The notes: a model not told the origin generated them from the letters alone. A stretch of 64,000 nucleotides of DNA from Cellvibrio fontiphilus_A (GCF_042646205.1 NZ_JBHRTF010000004.1:186001-250000), one strand, 5' to 3'. Positions 8,495-17,974 are shown, counted from the stretch's first letter. A program made the numbers and translations.

Positions 8495-9067
8495 TTACGC
8501 CGGTTCGCGATACTTGTGGATGTAATAGCGGCGGTAGGCGTATTCCAATGCAAAAAACACCGCAAAAAAAACATAGGACACCAGGCCATTGTAGAGCGCC
8601 CAGCTTTTCAGGCTGGCAAAAATCGCCAGATACAGCGCGACCAGTGCATTGCCAAGCAGCAGCAGGGCCCAAATCAGGGTTAGTTTGCGGGTGTAGCTTT
8701 TGGCGCGCGGGGTGATGGTTTCGCCTGCAAGACGGGCGAGGCGCTCAATCAGGCTTTCGGGCGCGCGCAGGCTCAAAGCAAACAACAGGGCTACGCAGAG
8801 GCTGATAAGTACCGGGTAGAAGCGCAGCATTAATTCGCTGTTGGTGATGACCAGCGTCAGGCTGTAACCCAGGGCGATTATCAGCAGTGTCAGTTCTGCG
8901 GTTTCCGGTTTGCGCCCGGCGCGGCGTGCAGCCATGAACTTGGCTAGCGCAAGGCTTGCCAGCACCAGAGCAAACAGCGCCGGGCTCACATGCTGGATGC
9001 CCAGATATACCAATAATGGATAGGCGACAGAGACCAGTACCAGAATCAGATTCAGTAATGGTCTCAT
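8495..9067 (-). CDS. COG4648-like polytopic membrane protein
   Basis: This 190-residue protein has about five to six hydrophobic helices and resembles the COG4648 family found in aryl-polyene/xanthomonadin gene sets, of unknown biochemical role. It begins 5 bases after the opgH stop, so it is very likely on the opgGH transcript. Assignment rests on hydropathy, position and general sequence character and is tentative. Confidence 0.7.
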   Translation of the reverse strand: MRPLLNLILVLVSVAYPLLVYLGIQHVSPALFALVLASLALAKFMAARRAGRKPETAELTLLIIALGYSLTLVITNSELMLRFYPVLISLCVALLFALSLRAPESLIERLARLAGETITPRAKSYTRKLTLIWALLLLGNALVALYLAIFASLKSWALYNGLVSYVFFAVFFALEYAYRRYYIHKYREPA

Positions 9068-9072
9068 AGTCG

Positions 9073-11028
9073 TTAGCGCGTCACCGTTTGGTAGTCATCC
9101 ATGTCGCGGTGTGGCATGGCGACCCAATTATCCGCCGGCAGTGCGGGAATAGGGGCGGGTACTGCCAGAGGTTTATGTTCCTCTTGCAGAAGTTTGGTTA
9201 GCTCGGTGAGCACAGGGTCTTCCTGGGTTTCACTGGGAGTTAAGAATATTTTGCGCAGTCGCGCACTGCGGCCCCAATCCAGACTGCTGGAGTAGCGAAC
9301 CATGGGGGCCGAGAGCACCAGTCCGGTAATAACCGGCAGCAGCCACCAGAAAAATATCGGCGCATAAACATAGGTGACATAACCCCAAAGAATCGCCGCT
9401 ATGGTCATTTTGGAAGTGCGCGCTATACATTCCTTCCAGGGTAATAAACGCCCTTCACGCTCTTGGGAATCCCAGTTCACTTTAAAGCCAAGCAGTACCG
9501 AAATCACAAAGTACGCGTGGTAAATCATCATGATGGGGGCGATGAGCACTGCAAAAATGGTCTCGACCAGCGCACCTTTGATGATTGCGCGCGTGCCGCC
9601 AAACTGTTTGCGTCGGTGGGTGATGGTCACCAGCACACCAAGCAATTTGGGCCCCATCAGCAACAGGGTTGTCAGTAGGATAAGTGCAATAATCAACTCG
9701 GTTTTGGCGATGGGCCAAGTGGGGTAAAGCTGGTGCATCTCGGTAAAGTAAACATTCGCATTAATGGCGCGAACCACAGCGTCGGCTGTACTCAGAACCA
9801 GCAGCAGCATCCACACCAGCGAGGTGATATAGGCTACGGCACCCAGCAGGAAATGCAGGCGGCTAATCGGGTGTAAATTTTTGGTGCCGAGCAGCCCCAG
9901 GTGTTGGATATTACCCTGCACCCAGCGGCGGTCGCGTTTGGCGTAATCGATAATGTTACAGGGCACCTCTTCGTAGCTACCCTCCAAATCGGCCAGCAAA
10001 AACACATCCCAACCGGCGCGGCGCAGCATGGCGGCTTCAACAAAGTCGTGGCTGAGAATATCGCCGCCAAAAGGTGCGCGACCAGGCAAGCTCGGTAAAC
10101 CGCAGTGGTCGATAAAGGCGCGCAGGCGGATGATTGCATTGTGGCCCCAATAATTGGCCGCATCGGTTTGCCAAAAGGCCAGGCCGGTTGCCAGCATAGG
10201 GCTGTAAAGTACGGCGGCAAACTGCACAAAACGGCCAAAAAAAGTAGTTTGACGCACCGGAATAGGCACTGTTTGGATCAGCCCGCAGCGCGGGTTGGCC
10301 TGCATGGCGCGCACCATTTTTAACAGACATGCGCCGGCCATCACGCTGTCGGCGTCGAGCACAATCATCTGCTCGTAGTTGGCGCCCCAGCGCTGGCAAA
10401 ACTCCGCCAGATTGCCCACTTTACGGCCGATGTTTTTCTCCCGGCGGCGATAAAAGGTTTGCGCTCCCAGTGCGCCCAAACGCTCCTGCAGCTGTTGCCA
10501 GGCATCGCGCTCAGCCTGGGCAATAGTGAGGTTGGTGGTGTCGCTGAGCAGGAAAAAATCAAACTTGTCGATCTGGCCAGTTGCTTCGAGTGAGCGCAGG
10601 GTAGCCTCAAAACCAGCAATCACTCGCTGGGTATCCTCGTTGTAAACCGGCATAACCACCGCTGTGCGAGTAGTGATCGGTGAGTCATCCAGGCCCATAG
10701 TTTTTATGGATTTTAGGCTCAGCGGATCAATTTTCAGCATTTGCAGGATAAACCCGAATACACCACTCCAGAATGCGAGGCTGAGCCAAGTGAAACTGAT
10801 GCCAAAGAGCACCATGATGACAGTCTCCAACGGCTTGAGTTCGTTGGCACTTAATATGTCAAACATGATGTAGATACCGCAGGCCGCTGTTATGAGGCTC
10901 AAGAGGGTATATACATAGCGGCGCAAGGCTTTGCCCGGGATGCGAAAGGCATCCGCGGGCGCTTGGGATAAATCAGCAGGGGCGCGAAAGCTGTCGGTCA
11001 TATCAGATGGCATCCGGGTACCAGACAT
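9073..11028 (-). CDS. opgH: Glucans biosynthesis glucosyltransferase H
   Basis: This inner-membrane GT2 synthase polymerises glucose from UDP-glucose into the beta-1,2-linked backbone of osmoregulated periplasmic glucans and feeds it to the periplasm. Visible are two N-terminal membrane helices, the VMPVYNEDT start of the catalytic domain, the DADSVM metal motif, the RRWVQGN (QxxRW-type) motif, and further C-terminal helices. At up to 651 residues it is clearly shorter than E. coli OpgH (about 850), lacking much of the long N- and C-terminal extensions. The 5' end overlaps opgG; ATGs at 11028, 11013 and 11001 are all possible and none has a clear ribosome site. Confidence 0.95.
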   Translation of the reverse strand: MSGTRMPSDMTDSFRAPADLSQAPADAFRIPGKALRRYVYTLLSLITAACGIYIMFDILSANELKPLETVIMVLFGISFTWLSLAFWSGVFGFILQMLKIDPLSLKSIKTMGLDDSPITTRTAVVMPVYNEDTQRVIAGFEATLRSLEATGQIDKFDFFLLSDTTNLTIAQAERDAWQQLQERLGALGAQTFYRRREKNIGRKVGNLAEFCQRWGANYEQMIVLDADSVMAGACLLKMVRAMQANPRCGLIQTVPIPVRQTTFFGRFVQFAAVLYSPMLATGLAFWQTDAANYWGHNAIIRLRAFIDHCGLPSLPGRAPFGGDILSHDFVEAAMLRRAGWDVFLLADLEGSYEEVPCNIIDYAKRDRRWVQGNIQHLGLLGTKNLHPISRLHFLLGAVAYITSLVWMLLLVLSTADAVVRAINANVYFTEMHQLYPTWPIAKTELIIALILLTTLLLMGPKLLGVLVTITHRRKQFGGTRAIIKGALVETIFAVLIAPIMMIYHAYFVISVLLGFKVNWDSQEREGRLLPWKECIARTSKMTIAAILWGYVTYVYAPIFFWWLLPVITGLVLSAPMVRYSSSLDWGRSARLRKIFLTPSETQEDPVLTELTKLLQEEHKPLAVPAPIPALPADNWVAMPHRDMDDYQTVTR

Positions 11029-12640
11029 AGCTCCACACTTCGCTTAGGCGCTGATCGCGTAACTTCAGGAACAGGCGCATATCGGCCACGTTATTGCCAT
11101 CCGGTTCCAGCTTGAATGATGCACGCCAGGTGCGGCCATCGGGCAGTTGGCGCACACTCAGCTCACTGATGGCGCCGGAGGATTGCTGCATCTCGGCAAT
11201 CAGCGGTGCATCGGCTGACAGGTTATCCAATTCACCACCACGGAAATCAATAACAAACTTGCGTTTGCTGACTGGCGGTGGATTAGCTTGGCCCGGGTTT
11301 GCTCCCCAGCCAATGCGTGTGCGTATGACCTTGGCGCCGGTGTTTTCAGCCAAATGATCATCAAAGCTGCGCAGGCGATATTTGTAGGTTGCGCTGCTGC
11401 CGGCCTTCATCGCCTTGGCGGGCACCCAATAGGCAACAACGTTATCGTTGGTTTCGCTATCGCTTGGGATTTCCACCAGCTCGGCGCGACCTTTACCCCA
11501 GTCGCCCTCGGGCATGATCCACATGCTCGGACGCTTCTCGTAGCGGGCTTCCATATCCATGTAGTGATCAAAATCGCGGTCGCGCTGCAGCAAGCCAAAA
11601 CCGCGAGGATTTTCATCCAGCATCGATGAAACCCGCAGTTGGCGATGGTTGCTGATCGGGCGCCATATCCACTCGCCGTTTGAGGCCGCCATTAACAAAC
11701 CATCGGAATCGTGAACTTCCGGACGGAAATCATCCACAAAGCGGGTGTGGTTTTCGCCCCACATATACATACTGGTGAGTGGTGCTATGCCAACTTTCAA
11801 GATGTCTTTGCGCGCGAACAAACGGGCTTCAACCGCCATTTCCGTGGGTGCACCGGGGATGATTTCAAAGCGATAGGCGCCGCTGATGGATGGGCTGTCC
11901 AGCAGTGCGTAAATCACCATGCGGGTATCTTCAGGCGCTGGTTTGATCAACCAGAATTCGCGAAATACCGGGAATTCCTCACCTTTGGGTTCTGCAGTAT
12001 CGATTGCCAGACCACGTGCGGAAAGCCCATACGCCAGGCCGGGGCCTACCATGCGGAAGTAAGAGGCGCCCTGGAAAACAACAAATTCATCTTTGTATTC
12101 ATTGCTGTTGAGCGGGTAATGGATGCGAAAGCCGGCAAAACCAATGTTATTGGGAGCAATGCCGGCGAGCGGTGCCGCTGGGCCATCGTAGCTAAAAAAG
12201 TCTTGCTTGAATTGCACAAATGAATCGGGCGCGTCGTTGGCCATGTGCAGCACTATGGGTTCGCGGTAGAGAAACCCCGGGTGAAATAGCTGTAACTCAA
12301 ACAAGGATTCTTTGTGCCACAGTGCAGCTTCAGGGCGAAAGCGAATCGAGCGATATTGGTCGTAATCCATCTTTGCCAAAGCATCGGGAATATTTGCTTC
12401 TATGGGTTTGTACTCGCGCTTGGCAAGTTTTTTGGCGCGTTCTGCAATCGCATCGAATAGATCGGGTTTGACTATGTCGCTCGCCGCTGCCGGCGCAATG
12501 GCTGGTGCGGATGACGATGTTTGGGCGAGCGCCGAATAACTGACTCCCAGTCCCAGCGTGCAGCTCATTATCAGCCCCAGCAGACGCTTGTGTGCGCTTA
12601 AATTGCCGGTGGTTTTGTTGTTGTTACACAGGATACTCAT
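11003..12640 (-). CDS. opgG: Glucans biosynthesis protein G (periplasmic)
   Basis: This 545-residue protein is exported by a signal peptide that ends near SYSALA. OpgG is needed for branching or finishing of periplasmic glucans made by OpgH and has a beta-sandwich carbohydrate-binding domain plus an Ig-like domain. The sequence matches the family across its length, including the motifs YDQYRSIRF and the MYMWGEN segment. It overlaps opgH at the 3' end, so the two are co-translated. Codons 6-9 spell an AACAACAACAAAA run in the mRNA (12613-12625, minus strand), a match to the Hfq/Crc AAnAAnAA target motif. Confidence 0.95.
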   Translation of the reverse strand: MSILCNNNKTTGNLSAHKRLLGLIMSCTLGLGVSYSALAQTSSSAPAIAPAAASDIVKPDLFDAIAERAKKLAKREYKPIEANIPDALAKMDYDQYRSIRFRPEAALWHKESLFELQLFHPGFLYREPIVLHMANDAPDSFVQFKQDFFSYDGPAAPLAGIAPNNIGFAGFRIHYPLNSNEYKDEFVVFQGASYFRMVGPGLAYGLSARGLAIDTAEPKGEEFPVFREFWLIKPAPEDTRMVIYALLDSPSISGAYRFEIIPGAPTEMAVEARLFARKDILKVGIAPLTSMYMWGENHTRFVDDFRPEVHDSDGLLMAASNGEWIWRPISNHRQLRVSSMLDENPRGFGLLQRDRDFDHYMDMEARYEKRPSMWIMPEGDWGKGRAELVEIPSDSETNDNVVAYWVPAKAMKAGSSATYKYRLRSFDDHLAENTGAKVIRTRIGWGANPGQANPPPVSKRKFVIDFRGGELDNLSADAPLIAEMQQSSGAISELSVRQLPDGRTWRASFKLEPDGNNVADMRLFLKLRDQRLSEVWSYVWYPDAI

Positions 12641-12967
12641 CCAGTTTACTCCGCCTTGGATAATTGAGATGGGTTGTGAAAGTGAATCTGCCCGGAACGG
12701 GTAATGGCTTGAATCTGATAAAAATCTAGCGCCATTTTTCAGTGATATGAAAGGTTATTAAAGGTGAAGCATTGTAAACCATCCAGTGCTAAAAATAGCG
12801 GCTGTTCCGGAGGCAGGGAAAGTTTTTTTATATTGGTCCTTGTGGCAATAAGTGGGCTTGAGACTTTGCGTTTCAACGCCTCTTGTTATGACTAATTAGT
12901 CTTTGCACCCGGTGCTATGTCGGCTTAACTCAACAGAAGGGGGAGCGTCCCAAACAGGAGTGAGTTT
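12641..12967. other. Intergenic region upstream of opgG, 327 bp
   Basis: This divergent spacer lies between opgG and a small plus-strand gene. It must hold the promoter of the long opgGH operon. I see no gene, strong hairpin or convincing consensus promoter. Confidence 0.4.
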
Positions 12968-13270
12968 ATGCCAAGCCCAAGCATCCATCAGACAGTCAAT
13001 CAGCCCACGCTTTTGCCAGTCGTCCGGCGCGTTATCCTGCAACTTGATCAACTCTATTTGGAGTTTTCCCATCTTGGCGATGCGGTGGATCGGGAGCGCC
13101 TTGCTGAACTCTATGTCCAGTGGTTGTCGGCAGGCAGGACTGGCCCTTCCGGGCTGCGTTTTTATGCGCAGGCGCTTGGTGCATCCTTGCCGGACGGCGA
13201 TTCACGTGTCGCCTTTACCGCACAGGCAGAAGGTGTATTGGTGCATTTGCAGTCCGGCTATGCGCATTAG
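12968..13270 (+). CDS. Hypothetical 100-residue protein
   Basis: I do not recognise this protein. It has an AGGAG site 7 bases before the ATG, so translation is credible. It is predicted soluble, with an amphipathic first half (LPVVRRVILQLDQLYLEF) and no signal peptide or Cys. It stands upstream of a hybrid kinase in the same direction, 160 bp away, and may or may not be co-transcribed. Confidence 0.65.
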   Translation: MPSPSIHQTVNQPTLLPVVRRVILQLDQLYLEFSHLGDAVDRERLAELYVQWLSAGRTGPSGLRFYAQALGASLPDGDSRVAFTAQAEGVLVHLQSGYAH

Positions 13271-13433
13271 TTTCTCCTCGGTCTAACCGGGCATGTTTGA
13301 GGGCGCGAGCCGGGTAATCGAGCGAGTTATCGAGAGGGCAGTTAATCCATCCTCGACTTGAATGCTCGACAATTGATTGCCCGTCAATGTTAGGTGCTAC
13401 ACTCCAAGCATTGCCCACTTTACTGTAAATGCG

Positions 13434-15857
13434 ATGAGTGACATGCCTGGTATAAGACGCTACATGCGCGAAAACCCAATAGCCGCAAGGCTGCTTGGGC
13501 TCATTATTATCAGCAGCTCAATCATCACTTTGGTCGCCGTGTTGCTGCAGTTGCACAGCAATTTTAACGACGACATAGCCGCACTTGAAAAGCGCATCGA
13601 TCAGGTGCGTATTAGCACCCTCGCCAGTATTACCAAAAGCCTTTGGGGGTTTGACCAGGAGCAGCTGAATATCCAGATCCACAGTGTTCTGGCGGTGGAT
13701 GATGTAGTACAGGTGCAGGTCATTTGGCACGACTGGAATAACACCGAGCAGACGCTGGTTGCCACCAACAACATGTATGACCCCAAAGAGCTGGAAACCA
13801 AGCGCAGTCAATTTTTGGTGCGCAGTTATCCGCTTATCTATGAAGACGCCAGTACCCCGCAGCAGCAGCTTGGTGTACTTACCGTTACCGCCAGCTTGAA
13901 TAGCATTTACGAAAAGCTATGGCAGCGCGCGATTTTTATCGCGTTGGTGCAGGGCACTAAAACCCTGGTGATTGCGCTGTTTATTGTGTGGTTGGTACAT
14001 ACGCTGTTGACTCGTCACATGAAGGCGGTTGCGAATTACGCGCGCAATCTCAATTTGGAAACGCTCACCAAACCGCTCAAGCTAAAACGCTTGAAAGTTA
14101 ATTCAGCACCGGATGAATTGGATAATGTGGTCAGTGCTATTAATCACATGCGTGAAACCCTGCTCGATGATATTGAGCAGCGCCATGCGATTGAAATCGC
14201 ACTGCTGACAGAAAAAGAAGAAAAGCTGGAAACGCGGCGACAAAAAAATGCAGCGGAAGATGCCAGTCGCGCCAAAAGCCAATTCCTGGCAACCATGAGC
14301 CACGAAATCCGCACGCCCATGAATGGCGTTATCGGCATGCTGGAGATGCTGCGCGATACGCCCTTGGATGAAAACCAAAAACATTACATCGACGTTATTC
14401 ATCGCTCGGGTGAAACCCTGCTGACCATCATCAATGACATCCTCGACTACTCCAAAATCGAAGCGGGAAAAATGGAGTTGGAGGAGACCACATTTGAGTT
14501 AGATGAATTAGTGGAAAATTGCATCCAGTTATTTGGCGCAACGGCGAATAAACGACAAATTGAACTTTTTGGTGGGCTCTTGCCGGGAGTTCCCCAGTGG
14601 TTGCGTGGCGACCCTACGCGCTTGCGGCAAATTATTATTAATCTTTTAGGCAATGCCTTTAAATTTACCAGCGAGGGTTTTATTTCCCTGCAGGTGAGTG
14701 TGCTCCAGCAATTGGATAAGGATCAGATTGAATTGCATTTTGCTGTGCAAGATAGCGGCATAGGTATAGATATGGCGAGTGCCGGCAATTTGTTTGATTC
14801 GTTTAATCAGGCTGACGCTTCTACCACGCGCAAATATGGCGGCACGGGATTAGGTTTGGCAATTTGTAAAAGTCTCGCCGAACTCATGGGTGGCAAAATC
14901 GGTGTGGAAAGCGAAAAAGGTCGCGGCTCGACCTTCTGGTTTACCGTCAGGCTGAGCAAGGAATCGGTGTGTGATCTGACTGGTGATTCCCATGAGCAGA
15001 GCGGGCATTTGTTGCGCAATAAAAAATTATTGCTAGTTGAAGGTGGAGTCATGCTCGCCGAATTTGTCAGTCGCTGCTGTCGCGAGTGGGGTGTCAATGT
15101 AGAGGCTGTACGTTCTGCAAAAGCGGCGCTGGCGCAACTGAAACATGCCATGCATTCTGGCGAGCCATTTGATTTTGTTGGTGTCGATTACTCGCTACCC
15201 GATGCCAGCGGTTTGGAGTTTGCACAGTGGCTGCGCGATAGCCCGGAGTTTGTCGACCTGTCATTGTTTATGTTCAGCTCGGGCGATGTTTATCATGACC
15301 AGGCGCAATTGCGCCGGCTGGCCGTGCACTCTATTGTGCGCAAGCCTATATCTATGAAGCTGTTGCGACGCGAACTGATTGCCTTGTCCGGTCACGAGGC
15401 AGCCCCCGAGTTGCCAGTCGAGCGCAAGCAGCAGGATTTGGGCAAATTCTCCCATTTACGGGTGCTGGTCGCAGAGGATAATCCGGTCAACCGGATGGTG
15501 ATCAAAGGCTTGCTGGGCAAGCTTGGGATAACCCCGGTATTTGCTGAAAATGGCGCAGAGGCATGCGATGCGGTGCAGGATGCTGACCAGCGTTTCGATT
15601 TGGTTTTGATGGATTGTGAAATGCCGGAAATGGATGGCTTTGAAGCGACTCGCAGCATTCGTGACTACGAGCGGCGGGAGGGGTTGATTCCGATTCCTAT
15701 TATCGCCCTGACAGCGCATGCATTGCAGGAGCACCGCGAAGCGGTATTTGCTAGCGGCATGAATTATTACCTTTCCAAGCCTATTACTCTGGATACCCTT
15801 TATGCTGCGTTTGAGGCTGCAGGTTTGATGTCGCCTCCGCATAGCGCGCTCCTATAG
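13434..15857 (+). CDS. Hybrid sensor histidine kinase with two receiver domains
   Basis: The first ATG in frame after a TTG at 13377 is taken as the start, giving 807 residues. Order: a membrane helix near residues 20-40, a periplasmic domain of about 120 residues, a second helix near 170-190, a HAMP-like linker, HisKA with His290 in MSHEIRTPMNG, HATPase with N box (NLLGNAFKF), DSGIGID and GTGLGLAI, then two receiver domains. The first receiver is degenerate: the acidic pair is replaced by EGG (536-538), though an Asp at 585 remains. The second is intact (EDN, Asp727 in LMDCEMPEMDG, KPI). No HPt or separate regulator is encoded nearby. The signal is unknown. Confidence 0.92.
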   Translation: MSDMPGIRRYMRENPIAARLLGLIIISSSIITLVAVLLQLHSNFNDDIAALEKRIDQVRISTLASITKSLWGFDQEQLNIQIHSVLAVDDVVQVQVIWHDWNNTEQTLVATNNMYDPKELETKRSQFLVRSYPLIYEDASTPQQQLGVLTVTASLNSIYEKLWQRAIFIALVQGTKTLVIALFIVWLVHTLLTRHMKAVANYARNLNLETLTKPLKLKRLKVNSAPDELDNVVSAINHMRETLLDDIEQRHAIEIALLTEKEEKLETRRQKNAAEDASRAKSQFLATMSHEIRTPMNGVIGMLEMLRDTPLDENQKHYIDVIHRSGETLLTIINDILDYSKIEAGKMELEETTFELDELVENCIQLFGATANKRQIELFGGLLPGVPQWLRGDPTRLRQIIINLLGNAFKFTSEGFISLQVSVLQQLDKDQIELHFAVQDSGIGIDMASAGNLFDSFNQADASTTRKYGGTGLGLAICKSLAELMGGKIGVESEKGRGSTFWFTVRLSKESVCDLTGDSHEQSGHLLRNKKLLLVEGGVMLAEFVSRCCREWGVNVEAVRSAKAALAQLKHAMHSGEPFDFVGVDYSLPDASGLEFAQWLRDSPEFVDLSLFMFSSGDVYHDQAQLRRLAVHSIVRKPISMKLLRRELIALSGHEAAPELPVERKQQDLGKFSHLRVLVAEDNPVNRMVIKGLLGKLGITPVFAENGAEACDAVQDADQRFDLVLMDCEMPEMDGFEATRSIRDYERREGLIPIPIIALTAHALQEHREAVFASGMNYYLSKPITLDTLYAAFEAAGLMSPPHSALL

Positions 15858-15963
15858 CGTTGATTGGTTTTTTCTCCTTGCCTGTCCTGAGGTCAGTCCT
15901 TATTATGAGGCCCATTCATTGGGTTCGCCCGGTACCAGTTAACCGATAGTTTTGGAGTGATTT

Positions 15964-16293
15964 ATGGGTAGCGATGCAATTGTTCATGTAAGTGATGCCA
16001 GCTTTGAGCAGGATGTGTTAACTGCAGACTTGCCAGTGCTGGTGGATTTCTGGGCTGCCTGGTGCGGGCCATGTAAAATGATTGCGCCAATCCTCGATGA
16101 TTTGGCCGAACAATTTGAAGGTAAAATCAAAATTGCCAAAATGGATGTCGATGCGAATAAAGACACTCCGGCGAAGTTTGGTATCCGCGGTATCCCAACA
16201 TTGATCATTTTCAAAAACGGCGCAGCCCATGCAACCAAAGTGGGTGCACTGAGTAAGCCGCAGCTGGTCGACTTTATCAATTCTTCACTTTAA
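15964..16293 (+). CDS. trxA: Thioredoxin 1
   Basis: This 109-residue cytoplasmic dithiol-disulfide reductase has the active site WAAWCGPCKM and the cis-Pro loop GIPTLIIF. It reduces ribonucleotide reductase, peroxiredoxins and other targets with electrons from thioredoxin reductase. It is followed by its own terminator and then rho, the trxA-rho order common in gammaproteobacteria. Confidence 0.98.
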   Translation: MGSDAIVHVSDASFEQDVLTADLPVLVDFWAAWCGPCKMIAPILDDLAEQFEGKIKIAKMDVDANKDTPAKFGIRGIPTLIIFKNGAAHATKVGALSKPQLVDFINSSL

Positions 16294-16299
16294 GTATGC

Positions 16300-16331
16300 T
16301 GGGCCATCACTCGATGGCCCAATTTGTTTTT
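16300..16331 (+). terminator. trxA terminator
   Basis: A GC-rich stem (16300-16308 with 16313-16321, loop ACTC) is followed by a T-rich run just after the trxA stop. Confidence 0.85.
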
Positions 16332-16358
16332 GCACTTGGAGATTTTTGTGGCTATACT
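16330..16358 (+). promoter_or_regulatory. rho promoter (sigma-70 type)
   Basis: TTGCAC at 16330-16335 and TATACT at 16353-16358 are separated by exactly 17 bp. This places the transcript start near 16365 and leaves rho with a leader of about 345 nt. An inverted repeat CTTGGAG/CTCCAAG spans the spacer and -10 region. Confidence 0.7.
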
Positions 16359-16364
16359 CCAAGC

Positions 16365-16708
16365 ATCCAATGTTTGTTGCTGAGTGAATCCCCTTCCCGG
16401 TTCTGTTAAATAGCAAACAAACTCTAAATTCCCTGCTGTTGTCCTTGCCCCGGTATCTGATACGCGAATAACTCAACCGACCAGCTATCTACTAACAAAA
16501 AATGATCGGGCTTCTTCACGCCCATCATGGTCTGACTGGCTAATTGATTATCCGCTACACATTGCCCGATTCCATCGCAAGCCAAACGGCATAATGAGTA
16601 TGAACTTTCTACCTGTTTTAAATTTCTATAACGCGTTTCAACATTCTAACCAGCATCGCTTTGGCGATTCCCTGCAATAAACCTACATCCATCTATAAAG
16701 TCTTTCCT
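16365..16708 (+). promoter_or_regulatory. Long rho 5' leader
   Basis: About 345 nt without a supported gene lie between the predicted start site and the rho ATG. In E. coli, rho limits its own expression by terminating in a leader of this kind; the C-rich, G-poor stretches here (for example around 16475-16565) would suit that. The regulatory role is inference. Confidence 0.45.
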
Positions 16709-17968
16709 ATGAACTTAACCGATCTTAAAAAGAAACCGATTGAAGAATTAATTGATATCGCTCATGGAATGGGGCTGGAAAATATCGCCCGCTCGCGCAA
16801 GCAGGATATTATTTTTAATATCCTCAAGCGTCATGCCAAAGGCGGCGAGGATATTTACGGTGACGGTGTTTTGGAAATTTTGGTGGATGGTTTTGGTTTT
16901 TTACGCTCCGCCGATAGCTCTTACCTTGCGGGTCCCGATGATATCTATGTGTCGCCCAGTCAGATTCGCCGCTTTAACTTGCGCACTGGCGATACTATCT
17001 CCGGCAAAATTCGCCCCCCTAAAGAAGGTGAACGTTATTTTGCCCTGTTAAAAGTTAACGACATTAACTTTGATAAGCCCGAAAACTCCCGCAATAAAAT
17101 TCTGTTTGAAAACCTCACTCCGCTGTTCCCCAATGTTCGCTTGCCCCTCGAAGCCGGTAACGGCTCTACCGAAGACCTCACTGGTCGTATCATCGATTTG
17201 ATTGCACCTATCGGTAAAGGCCAGCGCGGTTTGATCGTAGCGCCGCCAAAGGCGGGTAAAACCATCATGATGCAAAATATTGCGCAGGCGATTACGCGCA
17301 ATAATCCCGAATGTCATTTGATCGTATTGCTGATCGACGAGCGTCCTGAAGAAGTAACGGAAATGCAACGCTCCGTGCGCGGCGAAGTGGTGGCTTCTAC
17401 TTTTGACGAGCCGCCCGCGCGTCACGTGCAAGTGGCTGACATGGTGATTGAAAAAGCCAAGCGTTTGGTTGAACACAAAAAAGATGTGGTGATTTTGCTG
17501 GACTCCATCACTCGTTTGGCGCGTGCCTACAACACTGTCATTCCTTCATCAGGCAAAGTATTGACCGGTGGTGTGGATGCCCATGCATTGGAGCGCCCCA
17601 AACGTTTCTTTGGTGCCGCGCGTAATATCGAAGAGGGTGGCAGCCTGAGTATTATCGCCACCGCACTCGTTGATACCGGCTCCAAAATGGACGAAGTGAT
17701 CTACGAAGAATTTAAAGGTACGGGTAACCTGGAATTGCACCTTGATCGCAAAATTGCAGAAAAGCGTATTTACCCTGCGATTAATGTGCGTCGCTCTGGC
17801 ACTCGCCGCGAAGATTTATTGATGAAAGAAGACGAGCTGCAGCGCGCCTGGATTTTGCGTCGTTTGTTAAACGATATGGAAGATGTAGCAGCAACCGAAT
17901 TTTTGCTCGATAAATTAAAAGATTTCAAAACCAACGACGAATTCTTTATGTCGATGAAACGTAAATAA
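16709..17968 (+). CDS. rho: Transcription termination factor Rho
   Basis: This hexameric RNA helicase ends untranslated transcripts. The start at 16709 gives MNLTDLKKKP and 419 residues, the same length as E. coli Rho. The N-terminal RNA-binding domain (cold-shock-like, about 50-120) is followed by the ATPase core with Walker A PPKAGKT and Walker B VILLDSITRLARAYN, and the Q/R loops. There is no insertion of the kind seen in actinobacterial Rho. Confidence 0.98.
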   Translation: MNLTDLKKKPIEELIDIAHGMGLENIARSRKQDIIFNILKRHAKGGEDIYGDGVLEILVDGFGFLRSADSSYLAGPDDIYVSPSQIRRFNLRTGDTISGKIRPPKEGERYFALLKVNDINFDKPENSRNKILFENLTPLFPNVRLPLEAGNGSTEDLTGRIIDLIAPIGKGQRGLIVAPPKAGKTIMMQNIAQAITRNNPECHLIVLLIDERPEEVTEMQRSVRGEVVASTFDEPPARHVQVADMVIEKAKRLVEHKKDVVILLDSITRLARAYNTVIPSSGKVLTGGVDAHALERPKRFFGAARNIEEGGSLSIIATALVDTGSKMDEVIYEEFKGTGNLELHLDRKIAEKRIYPAINVRRSGTRREDLLMKEDELQRAWILRRLLNDMEDVAATEFLLDKLKDFKTNDEFFMSMKRK

Positions 17969-17974
17969 ACAACC

